From the NCBI RefSeq assembly GCF_000739655.1, contig NZ_BATR01000102.1, positions 1 through 64,000 on the forward strand: 64,000 nucleotides of DNA. The letters run 5' to 3'. The position numbers and the translations under genes were made by a program. Shown piece by piece: positions 24,904 through 33,873 of the stretch. The notes under the pieces are model-generated. The model saw nothing but the letters and a program-made list of their open reading frames with translations, searched no databases and was not told where the DNA came from. Each line of letters starts with the position of its first letter. Position 1 is the first letter of the stretch. Source of the stretch: Verrucomicrobium sp. BvORR106 (GTDB taxonomy: Bacteria > Verrucomicrobiota > Verrucomicrobiia > Verrucomicrobiales > Verrucomicrobiaceae).

Positions 24904-26229
24904 ATGCACTTGAGCCCCATCAAAAAATGTCTCATCGCCGCGGTTATTTCCGGAACCTCCTTCGCATCTTCATCCGCCTCTGAGGGCGGCTACTGGCAGG
25001 GCGAGCACGCGCTCGGGAACTTCCTCGGCATCCGTGATTCCCTTGAAGCCGCAGGGGTCACTTTCTTCGGCAGCTATGAAGCCAACATCGGCGGGAACCC
25101 GGTGGGGGGACGCGAGCGGGGCGTGGCCTACTCGGACAACTTCGATTTCGGCCTGCGGTTTGATCTGGAAAAGCTCGTCGGCTGGGATGGAGCCACCTTC
25201 ACGGTTCAAGGAGTGCAACGTGACGGCACCAGCCTGACCAACGACTATGTGGGCAACTTCTACCAGGTGCAGCAGAACTTCGGAGTGCAGACCACCATGC
25301 TCTACGGGGTGTACTTTGAGCAGAAGTTTCTGGATGACCGCGCCTCGCTGAAGTTCGGCCGGTTTGCCACCAACGACGACTTTGCCACTTCACCCATCTA
25401 CGGTCTCTACATGGGTAATGCCATCGACGGCAATCCCAAGTCACTGGTATCCAGCGGGGCGTTTACTTCGTATCCAGGATCTTCATGGGCGGCACGTTTC
25501 AAATACGAGACGTCTGCCGAAACCAATGTGTCCCTCGGCGTGTATCAGAACACAGACACGGTCTATGATGAAGGCAAGCATGGCCTCGACTGGAGCATGC
25601 GCGGCAATGATGGCGTGATGTTCATCGGTCAGGTGGGTTGGACGCCGGAGTTCTTCCGCAAGCCGGTGGCTTCGGGAACCACCGTGGATGGCAAGTCTGC
25701 GAAGGCAGTGCAGCCGACGACGGAGATGAAAGGTCTGCCTGGTCACTACTGGCTGGGGATGTATTACTCCACCTGGGAAACCCGGGCTTTTGACAGCGAT
25801 GAGCTGCAGGATGGCAAGTATGGTTTCTATGTGCACGCCGATCAGATGGTGTACCAGGAATCCCCAGGCAGTGATCAGGGACTGACTCTGTGGACCGCGG
25901 CGGTCTATCAACCTGATGAGCGGGTCAATATCATCCCTTTCCAGATCAACGGTGGCCTGGTGTACAAGGGGCTCATCCCCGGGCGTGAAGCGGACTCCAC
26001 CATTCTCGGCCTTTCCTACGGCAGCTTCAGCAAGGACTACGCCCGCGAGGAACGGAAGGCGGGGCGCGGCAATCCTGACTACGAGTTCGTGGTGGAGGCC
26101 GGCCATCGCATCCAGCTCACCAAGTTCGCCTACGTGATGCCGGAGCTGCAGTGGATCATCAACCCTGCGGGCACTGGTCAGGTGGATGACGCCCTCGTGG
26201 TGGGCCTGCGGATTGGCATCACCTTCTGA
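24904..26229 (+). CDS. Carbohydrate-selective porin, OprB family
   Basis: A 441-residue outer-membrane protein with a signal peptide (KKCLIAAVISGTSFASSSAS). OprB features are LGNFLGIRDSLEAAGVTFFG near the N-terminus, LKFGRFATNDDFATSPIYG, and a C-terminal strand ALVVGLRIGITF ending in Phe. OprB porins admit monosaccharides and polyols. It is the first gene of a run of five on the plus strand (porin, ATPase, permease, binding protein, dehydrogenase), behind a divergent regulator with 194 bp between the starts. A role in outer-membrane entry of the same substrate is inferred. Confidence 0.88.
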   Translation: MHLSPIKKCLIAAVISGTSFASSSASEGGYWQGEHALGNFLGIRDSLEAAGVTFFGSYEANIGGNPVGGRERGVAYSDNFDFGLRFDLEKLVGWDGATFTVQGVQRDGTSLTNDYVGNFYQVQQNFGVQTTMLYGVYFEQKFLDDRASLKFGRFATNDDFATSPIYGLYMGNAIDGNPKSLVSSGAFTSYPGSSWAARFKYETSAETNVSLGVYQNTDTVYDEGKHGLDWSMRGNDGVMFIGQVGWTPEFFRKPVASGTTVDGKSAKAVQPTTEMKGLPGHYWLGMYYSTWETRAFDSDELQDGKYGFYVHADQMVYQESPGSDQGLTLWTAAVYQPDERVNIIPFQINGGLVYKGLIPGREADSTILGLSYGSFSKDYAREERKAGRGNPDYEFVVEAGHRIQLTKFAYVMPELQWIINPAGTGQVDDALVVGLRIGITF

Positions 26230-26289
26230 TGCCGGCGCCGCCATGGCGTATTGCCTAGAACCTCAATGCATCAATCCCGTGTTTGATTT

Positions 26290-27843
26290 GTGATTTCAGA
26301 ACTTATGAAACAGGAACCCAACCTTGCACCGGGGCACCTCCCGGACAATGGCCCGCCCCTGCTGCTAAGTGCGGATGGCGTCACGAAATCCTTCAACGGC
26401 GTGCCGGCATTGCGCAACGGCGTGCTCAAGCTCCGCCCCGGCAGTGTGCATGCGCTGTGCGGGGGCAACGGGGCGGGGAAGTCGACATTCCTCAGCATCC
26501 TGATGGGCATCCTTCAGCGGGATGGCGGAGACATCCAGGTGGATGGCAGGGAGGTCCACTTCAAAAACCCCCGGCAGGCCCTGGAGGCGGGCATCTCCAT
26601 CATCACGCAGGAGCTGAGCCCGGTGAAAGGCATGACAGTGGCGGAGAACCTGTATCTGGGCCGGGAGCCCCGCCGCCTGGGCTGTTTCGTCAATCACGGC
26701 CGACTCAACGCCATAGCGGCGGAACTGCTGGACCGGCTGGGTTTCAGGATCCAACCCACCAGTCTCATGAGCTCCCTCAGCCTGGCGGAGATGCAATTGG
26801 TGGAGATTGCCAAGGCACTTACCCATGACTCCCGCATCCTCATCATGGATGAGCCCACCTCCGCCATCGGGCAGCACGAGACCGAGCTGCTCTTCAAGGC
26901 GGTGCGGCAGCTGCGCTCCATCGGGGCGGGCATCATCTACGTGACCCACCGCATGACGGAGATCTTCGAGCTGGCGGATGACTACACCGTCTTCCGCGAT
27001 GGAGCATTTGTGGAGTCCGGCGCCATCCGGGATATCGACCGGCGCCATCTCATCCGGCAGATCATTGGGCGTGATGCGGCCTCGCAGTTCCGCTCGGTGG
27101 CCCCCGTGACGGTCAAACGTGAGGACCGCCCCTTGCTGGAGACGCGACACTATGCCTGTGGCAGCAAGTTTGGGGAGGTGAACCTCACTCTGCATCCGGG
27201 GGAGGTGGTGGGCATCTACGGTCTGCTGGGGTCCGGTCGCAGCGAGTTCTTGCAGTCGCTCTTCGGCCTGGAGGCGGGAGTGAAAGGGGAGTTGCGTATG
27301 AATGGAGAAGCGGTGCGCGTGCGATCTCCCCAAGACGCCATGAAACAGGGCATGGCCCTGGTCACCGAGGATCGCAAAGGTTCCGGCCTGGTGCTGCCGC
27401 TTTCCATCACGGAAAACATCGCCATGTCCTCACTGGATCGGTGGTCCATCGCTGGCTTTGTGAACCGCCGACAGGAGGCGCAGGGCGTGCAGGAGATGGT
27501 GGAGAAGTTCAAGATCCGTGCGGCCAGCGTGAACCTGCCCGTGCAGTACATGAGCGGGGGCAATCAGCAGAAGGTCGTGCTGGGCCGATGGCTGCAGACC
27601 CGGCCCCGCCTGCTGCTGCTGGATGAGCCCACCCGCGGCATTGATGAAGGGGCCAAGCAGGAGATCTACCGCTTCATGACCGAGTTCACCTCCGCCGGCG
27701 GGGCCATCATCATGGTTTCGTCAGAGGTGGATGAAGTGCTCGGCATGAGTGACCGCGTGCTGGTCTTCCGCCGCGGCTTTCCCTGCCGGGAGAGCCGTGA
27801 TGGCCCTCTGACCCGCGAGGAACTCGTCCACCTCGCCGCCTGA
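26290..27843 (+). CDS. Sugar ABC transporter ATPase with two cassettes (RbsA/MglA type)
   Basis: A 517-residue protein (512 if the second ATG at 26305 is used) with two fused ABC domains. The first has Walker A GGNGAGKSTFL, an atypical signature (SLAEMQLVEIAKAL) and Walker B ILIMDEPTSA. The second has the degenerate Walker A GLLGSGRSEFL, signature MSGGNQQKVVLGRWL and LLLLDEPTRGID. This arrangement is that of the CUT2 family (ribose, galactose, xylose, polyols), where one fused ATPase pairs with a homodimeric permease. It lies 61 bp after the porin gene. Confidence 0.93.
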   Translation: MISELMKQEPNLAPGHLPDNGPPLLLSADGVTKSFNGVPALRNGVLKLRPGSVHALCGGNGAGKSTFLSILMGILQRDGGDIQVDGREVHFKNPRQALEAGISIITQELSPVKGMTVAENLYLGREPRRLGCFVNHGRLNAIAAELLDRLGFRIQPTSLMSSLSLAEMQLVEIAKALTHDSRILIMDEPTSAIGQHETELLFKAVRQLRSIGAGIIYVTHRMTEIFELADDYTVFRDGAFVESGAIRDIDRRHLIRQIIGRDAASQFRSVAPVTVKREDRPLLETRHYACGSKFGEVNLTLHPGEVVGIYGLLGSGRSEFLQSLFGLEAGVKGELRMNGEAVRVRSPQDAMKQGMALVTEDRKGSGLVLPLSITENIAMSSLDRWSIAGFVNRRQEAQGVQEMVEKFKIRAASVNLPVQYMSGGNQQKVVLGRWLQTRPRLLLLDEPTRGIDEGAKQEIYRFMTEFTSAGGAIIMVSSEVDEVLGMSDRVLVFRRGFPCRESRDGPLTREELVHLAA

Positions 27844-27884
27844 CCCCGACCTTTTTCCAATCTGCCCACCTCACTTTATTTCCT

Positions 27885-28901
27885 ATGATCACGAACACTT
27901 CCAACGTCGCCCTCACCACCCCAGCCACGGGGAGTGAATCCGCACCCTCCCTTTCGCGCCGACAGTCCACCATGACGTACGTGCACCAGTACGGCATCAT
28001 CGTCGCCTTCTTCCTGCTCTGTGTGGGACTGTCGCTTTCCAGTGAGTATTTCCTCACTCCCAAGAACATCATCAATGTGCTCCGTCAGACCTCGATCAAT
28101 GGCATTCTCGCCATTGGCATGACCTTGGTCATCCTGGCTCGTGGGATCGATCTCTCTGTGGGCTCGGTGCTGGCGCTCTCTGGCATTGTGGCCGCGAGCC
28201 TGGCCACAGGCGAAACACCGCAGCCTGCCTGGGTGGCGGTGACCGCCGGGCTGGGCGTAGGCCTCGCCTGCGGGTTGGTGAACGGTCTGGTCATTTCCCG
28301 TCTGAGTGTGCCTCCCTTTGTCGCGACACTCGGCATGTTGAGCGTCGCCCGTGGATTGACCTACATCTACAGCGAGGGCATGCCCATCCCTGATCTGAGC
28401 CAGAGCTTCCTCTGGTTGGGGCAGGGCCGTATTTGGCAGATCCCTGTGCCGGTGCTGTTCCTCGCTGCCACCTTCATCATCTTCTGGGTGGTGTTGAACA
28501 AGACCGTCTTCGGCCGCTACATCTATGCGGTAGGTGGCAACGAACGCAGTGCCCGAACTGCAGGCATCGGCACCAAGAAGGTCCTCGTAGCCGTGTATGG
28601 CCTGGCAGGCATGCTCGCGGGTTTGGGAGGCTTGATCCTCACGGCACGAACCACCGCAGGTTTGCCTCAGGCGGGGCAGTCTTATGAACTGGACGCCATT
28701 GCCGCCGTCGTGATCGGCGGCACCAGCCTCAACGGGGGCGTGGGCACCATCCGCGGCACCTTGTTCGGCGCACTCATCATCGGCGTCATCAACAACGGGC
28801 TGGACCTCCTCGGGGTGTCCTCCTTTTACCAACAAGTCGTGAAGGGCTGCATCATCGTCTGTGCCGTGCTGCTCGATCCCGCCCGCCGCTTCCGCGACTG
28901 A
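27885..28901 (+). CDS. Sugar ABC transporter permease (RbsC type)
   Basis: A 338-residue inner-membrane protein with eight or more hydrophobic segments. CUT2 permease motifs are seen: NIINVLRQTSINGILAIGMT, ILARGIDLSVGSVLALSG, FGRYIYAVGGNERSARTAGI, and DAIAAVVIGGTSLNGGVGT. The first 35 residues are polar and specific to this protein. It follows the ATPase by 41 bp and precedes the binding protein by 51 bp, which indicates one operon. Confidence 0.93.
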   Translation: MITNTSNVALTTPATGSESAPSLSRRQSTMTYVHQYGIIVAFFLLCVGLSLSSEYFLTPKNIINVLRQTSINGILAIGMTLVILARGIDLSVGSVLALSGIVAASLATGETPQPAWVAVTAGLGVGLACGLVNGLVISRLSVPPFVATLGMLSVARGLTYIYSEGMPIPDLSQSFLWLGQGRIWQIPVPVLFLAATFIIFWVVLNKTVFGRYIYAVGGNERSARTAGIGTKKVLVAVYGLAGMLAGLGGLILTARTTAGLPQAGQSYELDAIAAVVIGGTSLNGGVGTIRGTLFGALIIGVINNGLDLLGVSSFYQQVVKGCIIVCAVLLDPARRFRD

Positions 28902-28952
28902 TCCTGAATTCAGGTAACAACTTTTCCTCAAACCAAAGCAACGAACATCCCA

Positions 28953-29963
28953 ATGAAACTAACGAAAAGAACGCTCCTCGCCCTGCTGCTCGGTTCCTGC
29001 ACCTTCGCTGGTCTTTCCAGTGCCCGTGCGGAAAAGCCGGTGAAAGTCGCCGCTGCTGTGTATGGCCTGCGCTCAGAGTTCATGAAAGTGTGGACCGACT
29101 GGCTCAAGGAGCACCCGGAGGTGAAGAACGGCGGCGTGAAGCTCACCGTTTTCGACGGGCGCTATGATCCCAACGTGCAGAACGACCAGTTCGACTCGAT
29201 CATTGTGCAGCAGTTCGATGCCATCATCTTTGTGCCCCTGGATATTGAGGCAGGCGGTCGCACGGTGACGAAGGCCATCAGTGCCGGCATCCCGGTGATC
29301 GGGGCCAATGCCCGTGCCAACTCCAAGGCGCTGACTTCCTATGTCGGCAGCAATGACAACGAGGGCGGTGCCATCGAGGCGCAGTACATCGTGGACAAGC
29401 TGGGAGGGAAGGGGAATGTCGTCATCCTGGAAGGTCCCATCGGCCAGTCCGGCCAGGTGGAGCGTCTCAAGGGCATCATGAGCGTGCTCGACAAGCATCC
29501 GGACATCAAGATCCTGGAGCGCAAAACGGCCAACTGGTCTCGCGCTGAAGCCCTGGCTCTCATGGAAAACTGGCTCACTGCGCACCCTGGCAAGATTCAG
29601 GGCGTCATCGGTGAGAACGATGAGATGGCCATCGGTGCCATCCAGGCGATCAAAGCCGCCGGACTCAATGTGAAAGACTTCGCCATCGTCGGGGTGGACG
29701 GGGTGAAAGACGCGATCCGTGCTGCCAAGGGCGGCGAGATGGTGAGCATCCTCCAGGATGCCAAAGCCCAGGCCCAGGGGGCGATGGACATCGCCCTGCG
29801 TGCGGTGCGTGGCGAAAGCTACCAGCCCCAGTCCGACATCTGGAAGCACTACGGGGACAAGCTGCCCTGGAAGGATGGCATTCAGAAAAACTATGACGTG
29901 CCCTGGACCATCATCACCGAGGCCAATGCCGACGAGGTGATGAAGATGGTCACCAACAAGTAA
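28953..29963 (+). CDS. Sugar/polyol ABC transporter substrate-binding protein
   Basis: A 336-residue periplasmic binding protein of the RbsB type (Peripla_BP_4) with a signal peptide (KRTLLALLLGSCTFAGLSSA; cleavage near ARA). Motifs: QFDSIIVQQFDAIIFVPLD, AGIPVIGANARANSKAL, VVILEGPIGQSGQVERLKG, FAIVGVDGVKDAIRAAKGGE. Substrate cannot be read from sequence. The downstream dehydrogenase resembles erythritol/threitol dehydrogenases, so a tetritol or other polyol is a plausible substrate. A strong hairpin follows the gene. Confidence 0.9.
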   Translation: MKLTKRTLLALLLGSCTFAGLSSARAEKPVKVAAAVYGLRSEFMKVWTDWLKEHPEVKNGGVKLTVFDGRYDPNVQNDQFDSIIVQQFDAIIFVPLDIEAGGRTVTKAISAGIPVIGANARANSKALTSYVGSNDNEGGAIEAQYIVDKLGGKGNVVILEGPIGQSGQVERLKGIMSVLDKHPDIKILERKTANWSRAEALALMENWLTAHPGKIQGVIGENDEMAIGAIQAIKAAGLNVKDFAIVGVDGVKDAIRAAKGGEMVSILQDAKAQAQGAMDIALRAVRGESYQPQSDIWKHYGDKLPWKDGIQKNYDVPWTIITEANADEVMKMVTNK

Positions 29964-29984
29964 GCCCCACCAGCCCTGCTCACA

Positions 29985-30018
29985 CTGCTGCAGGCTGTGG
30001 CAACGCAGCCTGCAGCAG
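29985..30018 (+). other. Perfect 13-bp intercistronic hairpin
   Basis: CTGCTGCAGGCTG (29985-29997), an 8-base loop, then CAGCCTGCAGCAG (30006-30018). No T run follows. A stem here would protect the 3' end of the binding-protein message and lower read-through into the dehydrogenase gene, a common device to make binding protein in excess. Confidence 0.65.
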
Positions 30019-30043
30019 CCAACAATTTGCCCCCAATTCCGAC

Positions 30044-31210
30044 ATGATCGCAACCCTGCCATCGTCCACTCTGTTCGCCAACGAATCCAAAAAAGAAGGT
30101 GCGGACTCTTCCGCGAAAGAAGCCGCCAGTCCCATCCTGCCCGCTACCATGAAGGCCGTGGTGGCCTATGGGCCGGGTGACTATCGCATGGAGACCGTGC
30201 CCACACCGGTGGCTGGTCCGGGCGAAGTCGTGATCAAAGTTAAAAGCACCGGCATCTGTGCCAGTGACATCAAGTGTTACACCGGAGCCCCCATGTTCTG
30301 GGGAGATGGCCAGAAGGAAGGCTACTGTCAGGCCCCCATCACCCCGGGTCATGAATTCGTCGGCGAGGTCGTCGCCTTGGGCGAAGGCTCGGCCGCAAAG
30401 TATGGCCTTGAGATCGGTGATCACGCCATCAGCGAGCAGATCGTGCCCTGCTGGAAGTGCCGCTATTGCGAGCGTGGCGAATACTGGATGTGCGCAGTGC
30501 ATGATATCTATGGATTTCGCCAGCGCACGCCGGGCTCCTGGGCGGAGTATATGAAGTTCCCCGTTGGGGCGCTGAACTACAAGGTGCCGAAGACTCTCCC
30601 TCTGCACCACGCGGTTTTCATCGAACCCCTGGCCTGCTCCATCCACGCCGTGGAGCGTGGGGAGATCAAGTATCAGGATGTGGTGGTCATCGCGGGGTGT
30701 GGACCGCTGGGGCTCGGCATGGTGGCGGCAGCCAAGATGAAAGGGCCTGCCCAGATCATCGCCATGGATCTCAGTGAAGAGCGCCTGGAGTTGGCGCGCC
30801 GCACCGGGGCGGATGTGGGGATCAATCCCCGGACGCAGGACGTGGTTCAAATGGTGAAAGACCTGACCGGCGGCTATGGATGCGATGTGTACATCGAGGC
30901 CACCGGCCACCCCGCCGCGGTGGAGCAGGGGCTCAACATGATCCGCAAGCGCGGCACCTTTGTGGAGTTCAGCGTGATGCGTGAGAAGGTGACGGTGGAC
31001 TGGACGATCATCGGCGACACCAAGGAGCTGAATGTGCACGGTTCCCACCTCGGTCCGCATTGCTACCCTGTGGCGATCCGCATGATTGAGCAGGGACTCC
31101 TGCCCATGGAAGAGATCGTCACGCACCGGATGTCCCTGGATGACTACCAGAAGGGGATCGACATGGTGCTCAGCGGGCTGACCTCGGTGAAGGTGACCCT
31201 GGAGCCTTGA
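30044..31210 (+). CDS. Zinc-dependent alcohol dehydrogenase, erythritol/L-threitol dehydrogenase-like
   Basis: A 388-residue medium-chain dehydrogenase. Catalytic zinc region: TGICASDIKCY and ITPGHEFVGEVV; structural zinc: IVPCWKCRYCERGEYWMC; NAD site: VVIAGCGPLGLGM. The insert GAPMFWGDGQKEG and the run AVHDIYGFRQRTPG resemble tetritol dehydrogenases. Last gene of the uptake operon, so it probably performs the first catabolic step, oxidation of the imported polyol. The first 35 residues are not part of the fold; ATG 30149 (MKAVVAYGPGDY) could be the true start. No kinase or isomerase of the pathway is nearby. Confidence 0.85.
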   Translation: MIATLPSSTLFANESKKEGADSSAKEAASPILPATMKAVVAYGPGDYRMETVPTPVAGPGEVVIKVKSTGICASDIKCYTGAPMFWGDGQKEGYCQAPITPGHEFVGEVVALGEGSAAKYGLEIGDHAISEQIVPCWKCRYCERGEYWMCAVHDIYGFRQRTPGSWAEYMKFPVGALNYKVPKTLPLHHAVFIEPLACSIHAVERGEIKYQDVVVIAGCGPLGLGMVAAAKMKGPAQIIAMDLSEERLELARRTGADVGINPRTQDVVQMVKDLTGGYGCDVYIEATGHPAAVEQGLNMIRKRGTFVEFSVMREKVTVDWTIIGDTKELNVHGSHLGPHCYPVAIRMIEQGLLPMEEIVTHRMSLDDYQKGIDMVLSGLTSVKVTLEP

Positions 31211-31222
31211 TCTCCAAGCTGT

Positions 31223-31259
31223 GAGGCGGGGATGGGCGACTAGCGTCCATTCCCGCCTC
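31223..31259 (+). terminator. Terminator-like hairpin after the uptake operon
   Basis: GAGGCGGG-ATGG-CG on the left pairs with CG-CCAT-CCCGCCTC on the right around a short loop, with single mismatches. It lies 13 bp after the dehydrogenase stop. There is no clear T run. Confidence 0.5.
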
Positions 31260-31301
31260 CCCGTGTAGATTCTCCTGACAAATTCACCTTCAGGATGTCA
31301 G

Positions 31302-32258
31302 ATGGGGATCGTGTCTGCTCCCCGACTCTTGAAGACCCGCAACGCCATCATTCTGCTCATCGCCCTGGTACTCGCGCCAGTGCTGCTGCTGGCGGGGCTG
31401 CTTTATGCGTCCAAGCAGCGGGTGCCGCCTCCTGACACCATTCATTTTCAGGAGGGGGTGGTGTATGGCAAAGGGGGAGATCAGGATCTGAAGCTGGATC
31501 TGGCCCGGCCCAAAGCGGACAGCGCGGCCAAACGACCTGCGATCGTGATGATCCATGGTGGAGGCTGGACCGCGGGAGACAGACGCGATTTTCACGGGCT
31601 GCAGTTTCATCTCGCTCAGGCGGGTGTGGTGTGTGTGACGGTGCAGTATCGCCTGGCTCCGAAGAGCAAGTTTCCAGCTCAGGTGGAAGATGTGAAGTGC
31701 GCCGTGAGGTGGCTCCGGGCTCACGCAGATGAGTACGGGGTCGATCCGGAGCGGATAGCCGCCTTGGGAGCCTCCGCAGGGGCTCATCTGGCCGTGATGC
31801 TGGCCGTCACCTCGGATCAGTCGCAATTGGAAGGCGTCGGGGGGAGTGCGGGGTTCTCGTCCAAGGTCGTGGCCGCCGTAGGCTTGGCTGGCCCTTACGA
31901 TCTGACTCTGGCGTATGCCAACAGTCCCAGGCAACGGGCTCAGGAAGGGCAGGCGGTGCGGGGAATGCTGGAAGGCTTCTTAGGCGGTACTCCTGCTCAA
32001 GTGGCGGAGGCTTATCATGCTGCCAGCCCGGTGAGCTATGTGCGGAAGGAGGTGGCTCCGTTGTTTCTCTGTCACGGCGAGCAGGATCCCCTGGTACCGG
32101 TGGAGCAGGCGGATGTGATGGTGGCCAAACTCCGCGAGGCGGGGGCTGAAGTGGAGTATGTGAAGATCTCGGATGGTTCGCACGACAGTTTCGGCAAGGA
32201 CCAGGAGCAGCACCTGTTGAAGATGGTGGTGTTTTTGCGGCGGAATTTGAAGATGTAG
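31302..32258 (+). CDS. Membrane-anchored alpha/beta hydrolase (esterase/lipase)
   Basis: A 318-residue protein with an N-terminal membrane anchor (AIILLIALVLAPVLLLAGLLY). The hydrolase fold of the BD-FAE/HSL type follows: oxyanion motif MIHGGGWTAGDRR, nucleophile elbow GASAGAH, acid in GEQDPLVPVEQ and catalytic His in GSHDSFG. Substrates are probably esters or acetylated polysaccharides; the sequence does not show which. It is separated from the upstream operon by a hairpin, so it is probably its own unit. Confidence 0.85.
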   Translation: MGIVSAPRLLKTRNAIILLIALVLAPVLLLAGLLYASKQRVPPPDTIHFQEGVVYGKGGDQDLKLDLARPKADSAAKRPAIVMIHGGGWTAGDRRDFHGLQFHLAQAGVVCVTVQYRLAPKSKFPAQVEDVKCAVRWLRAHADEYGVDPERIAALGASAGAHLAVMLAVTSDQSQLEGVGGSAGFSSKVVAAVGLAGPYDLTLAYANSPRQRAQEGQAVRGMLEGFLGGTPAQVAEAYHAASPVSYVRKEVAPLFLCHGEQDPLVPVEQADVMVAKLREAGAEVEYVKISDGSHDSFGKDQEQHLLKMVVFLRRNLKM

Positions 32259-32340
32259 AGCGGGTGTGGAGACGAGGGGCGAACAAGGACCAAACGACGG
32301 ACAGGCTGCATCGCGGGATCACGTGAGGGGCTCGCAATAC

Positions 32341-32443
32341 GATGGGCCTACCGCTCCGCGGTAGCACTGCTTGGGGCTATCCACGGGTAGTCCTCGCTAA
32401 GCTCGGCCGATCCGTGGCTACTCATGGTGAACCCTCCGGGTTC
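32341..32443 (+). repeat. 104-bp composite palindromic repeat, copy 1
   Basis: Begins GATGGGCCTACCGCTCCGCG (hairpin CTACCGC/GCGGTAG), has GTAGTCCTCGCTAAGCTCGG in the middle and ends CATGGTGAACCCTCCGGGTT (hairpin GAACCC/GGGTTC). Two further copies are at 47767-47870 (inverted) and 47927-48032. Confidence 0.8.
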
Positions 32444-32500
32444 GATGCAATCGCACAAGCGGAGGGAGTTTGCCTGTAGAGATGCTGAGAACCAAGGAGC

Positions 32501-32551
32501 GGCGGTTTGTGCCTTAAGCACAACCGCCGATGGTAAGCGAAGCGGGTGATG
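32501..32551. repeat. REP-like palindrome, second copy
   Basis: GGCGGTTTGTGC-CTTAA-GCACAACCGCC followed by GATGGTAAGCGAAGCG; same design as 7385-7428 with small base changes. Confidence 0.65.
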
Positions 32552-32781
32552 TGCCCTTGGTGTTTGATGGTTCTGGACCAGAGGGGCCGGCAGTCCTTGG
32601 ATGACGAATGATGCTGGCGCCGATCAGGGGTAAGGGGACATATCCCCGGCAGGCGAAAGCGGCGTCGAGCCGCCAGCACTCCAAGACGCTTCGCGACACT
32701 TGTGCGCGCTGGTACTAAGGGTGTTTTGCCTGACATGTTCACTCATCGCGGCAGCGTCTTGGAGACGTGTAGCGGGGCACG

Positions 32782-33693
32782 TTACCTCAGCGTCGCTTCA
32801 CGATACTCACGCGGGGTGCAACCGACATGTCTGCCAAACGTTGTTGTCAGATGGCTGTGGCTGGAGAAGCCCGTCTCGTTCGCGATCGTGGTGATATCCT
32901 TCTCCGTCGCAACGAGCAGGTGCTGCGCCCGACGCAGTCGCTGCCGGATCAAGTACTGCCAGGGACTGGTTCCAAAGGTGGAAAGGAATGCGCGGTGCAG
33001 CTGGTGTTCCCCAAGCCGGGCCTCCTGGGCCAGCTCGGCCAGCGTCAGCGGGGCGGAGAGATGCGCGTGCAGATAGCGCCTCAGGCGGCGTGCCTGCGGG
33101 GCATTCAGTGTCGCCCGGTGGAGGCCTTGGCGCTGTGGTAGCGGCTCTAGGGAATAAGCTTGCCGGATCCTCGTGTGCAACTGGTCCACCAGGCTGGAAA
33201 TGGCCGCGGCTTCAAGATCGCTGGTCGGGATGGCGTTGTGCCAGCGGGCCAGTTCCAATAGATTGTGGTGCAGCGCGGGATCGGCGGTGCCCTCCACTGC
33301 GGTCATGTCGGTGACACGCTCTGTTTTGGGGGCTGGAGTATCCAGGCTGGTTGGGGAGAGTGATAGGATGGCATACTCTGCCATTTCGCCGGTGAGGTAG
33401 CTGGCATAGCGTCTTTCCGCTGGGATGGTCCACACTTCACCGGGCAAGGGAGGTCCCGATGAACCTCCGCGTCCCTCCAACTCAGTCTCCAGCGTATCGA
33501 TCCAGCCCCCCAGGTGCACAATGACATGGTGACTGGGCGCTCTCAGCTCCCAGACTTGAGGAGTGGTTACCACGTCCCGGCAAAACCGCACTTCCACCCC
33601 CGGTCTTGACCATTGCCACAGTGTGCCCGTGGCATCGCTTGATGCATGCACGGGATTGTCTGCGTGACAGTGCCGGTGCGGTTGAGCCTGCAT
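32782..33693 (-). CDS. AraC-family transcriptional regulator
   Basis: A 303-residue regulator. The C-terminal domain (about residues 205-300) has the two AraC helix-turn-helix motifs: LTLAELAQEARLGEHQLHRA, then FGTSPWQYLIRQRLRRAQHL and ITTIANETGFSSHSHLTTTF, closing with GCTPREYREA. The N-terminal 200 residues are a cupin-like sensing region with no recognisable ligand. ATG 33693 is preferred; an upstream TTG at 33732 would add 13 residues. It is divergent from the SDR gene with about 180 bp between, so control of that gene is likely. Confidence 0.9.
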   Translation of the reverse strand: MQAQPHRHCHADNPVHASSDATGTLWQWSRPGVEVRFCRDVVTTPQVWELRAPSHHVIVHLGGWIDTLETELEGRGGSSGPPLPGEVWTIPAERRYASYLTGEMAEYAILSLSPTSLDTPAPKTERVTDMTAVEGTADPALHHNLLELARWHNAIPTSDLEAAAISSLVDQLHTRIRQAYSLEPLPQRQGLHRATLNAPQARRLRRYLHAHLSAPLTLAELAQEARLGEHQLHRAFLSTFGTSPWQYLIRQRLRRAQHLLVATEKDITTIANETGFSSHSHLTTTFGRHVGCTPREYREATLR

Positions 33694-33873
33694 GGTGGCA
33701 GTAAGCTGCACCGCATCAACCGGGGGTGGCAAGGCAAAATTTTGCGGGGATTTTGAAAGCGCAAAGCACGGTGCTGAAGTGAAGTCGAGCTATGGCTGGA
33801 AGCGTGTGCGGACCCGCGCCGGTTGCTATCACAACATCGTTCTAGTTATTCCAATTTCATCCCCCCAAGACCT

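Larger units (their letters stand above)
32259..32781. other. 523-bp intergenic stretch with repeats
   Basis: No gene is supported. It holds a copy of the 104-bp composite repeat (32341-32443) and a REP-like palindrome (32501-32551). Other short open frames show no protein-like composition. Confidence 0.6.
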
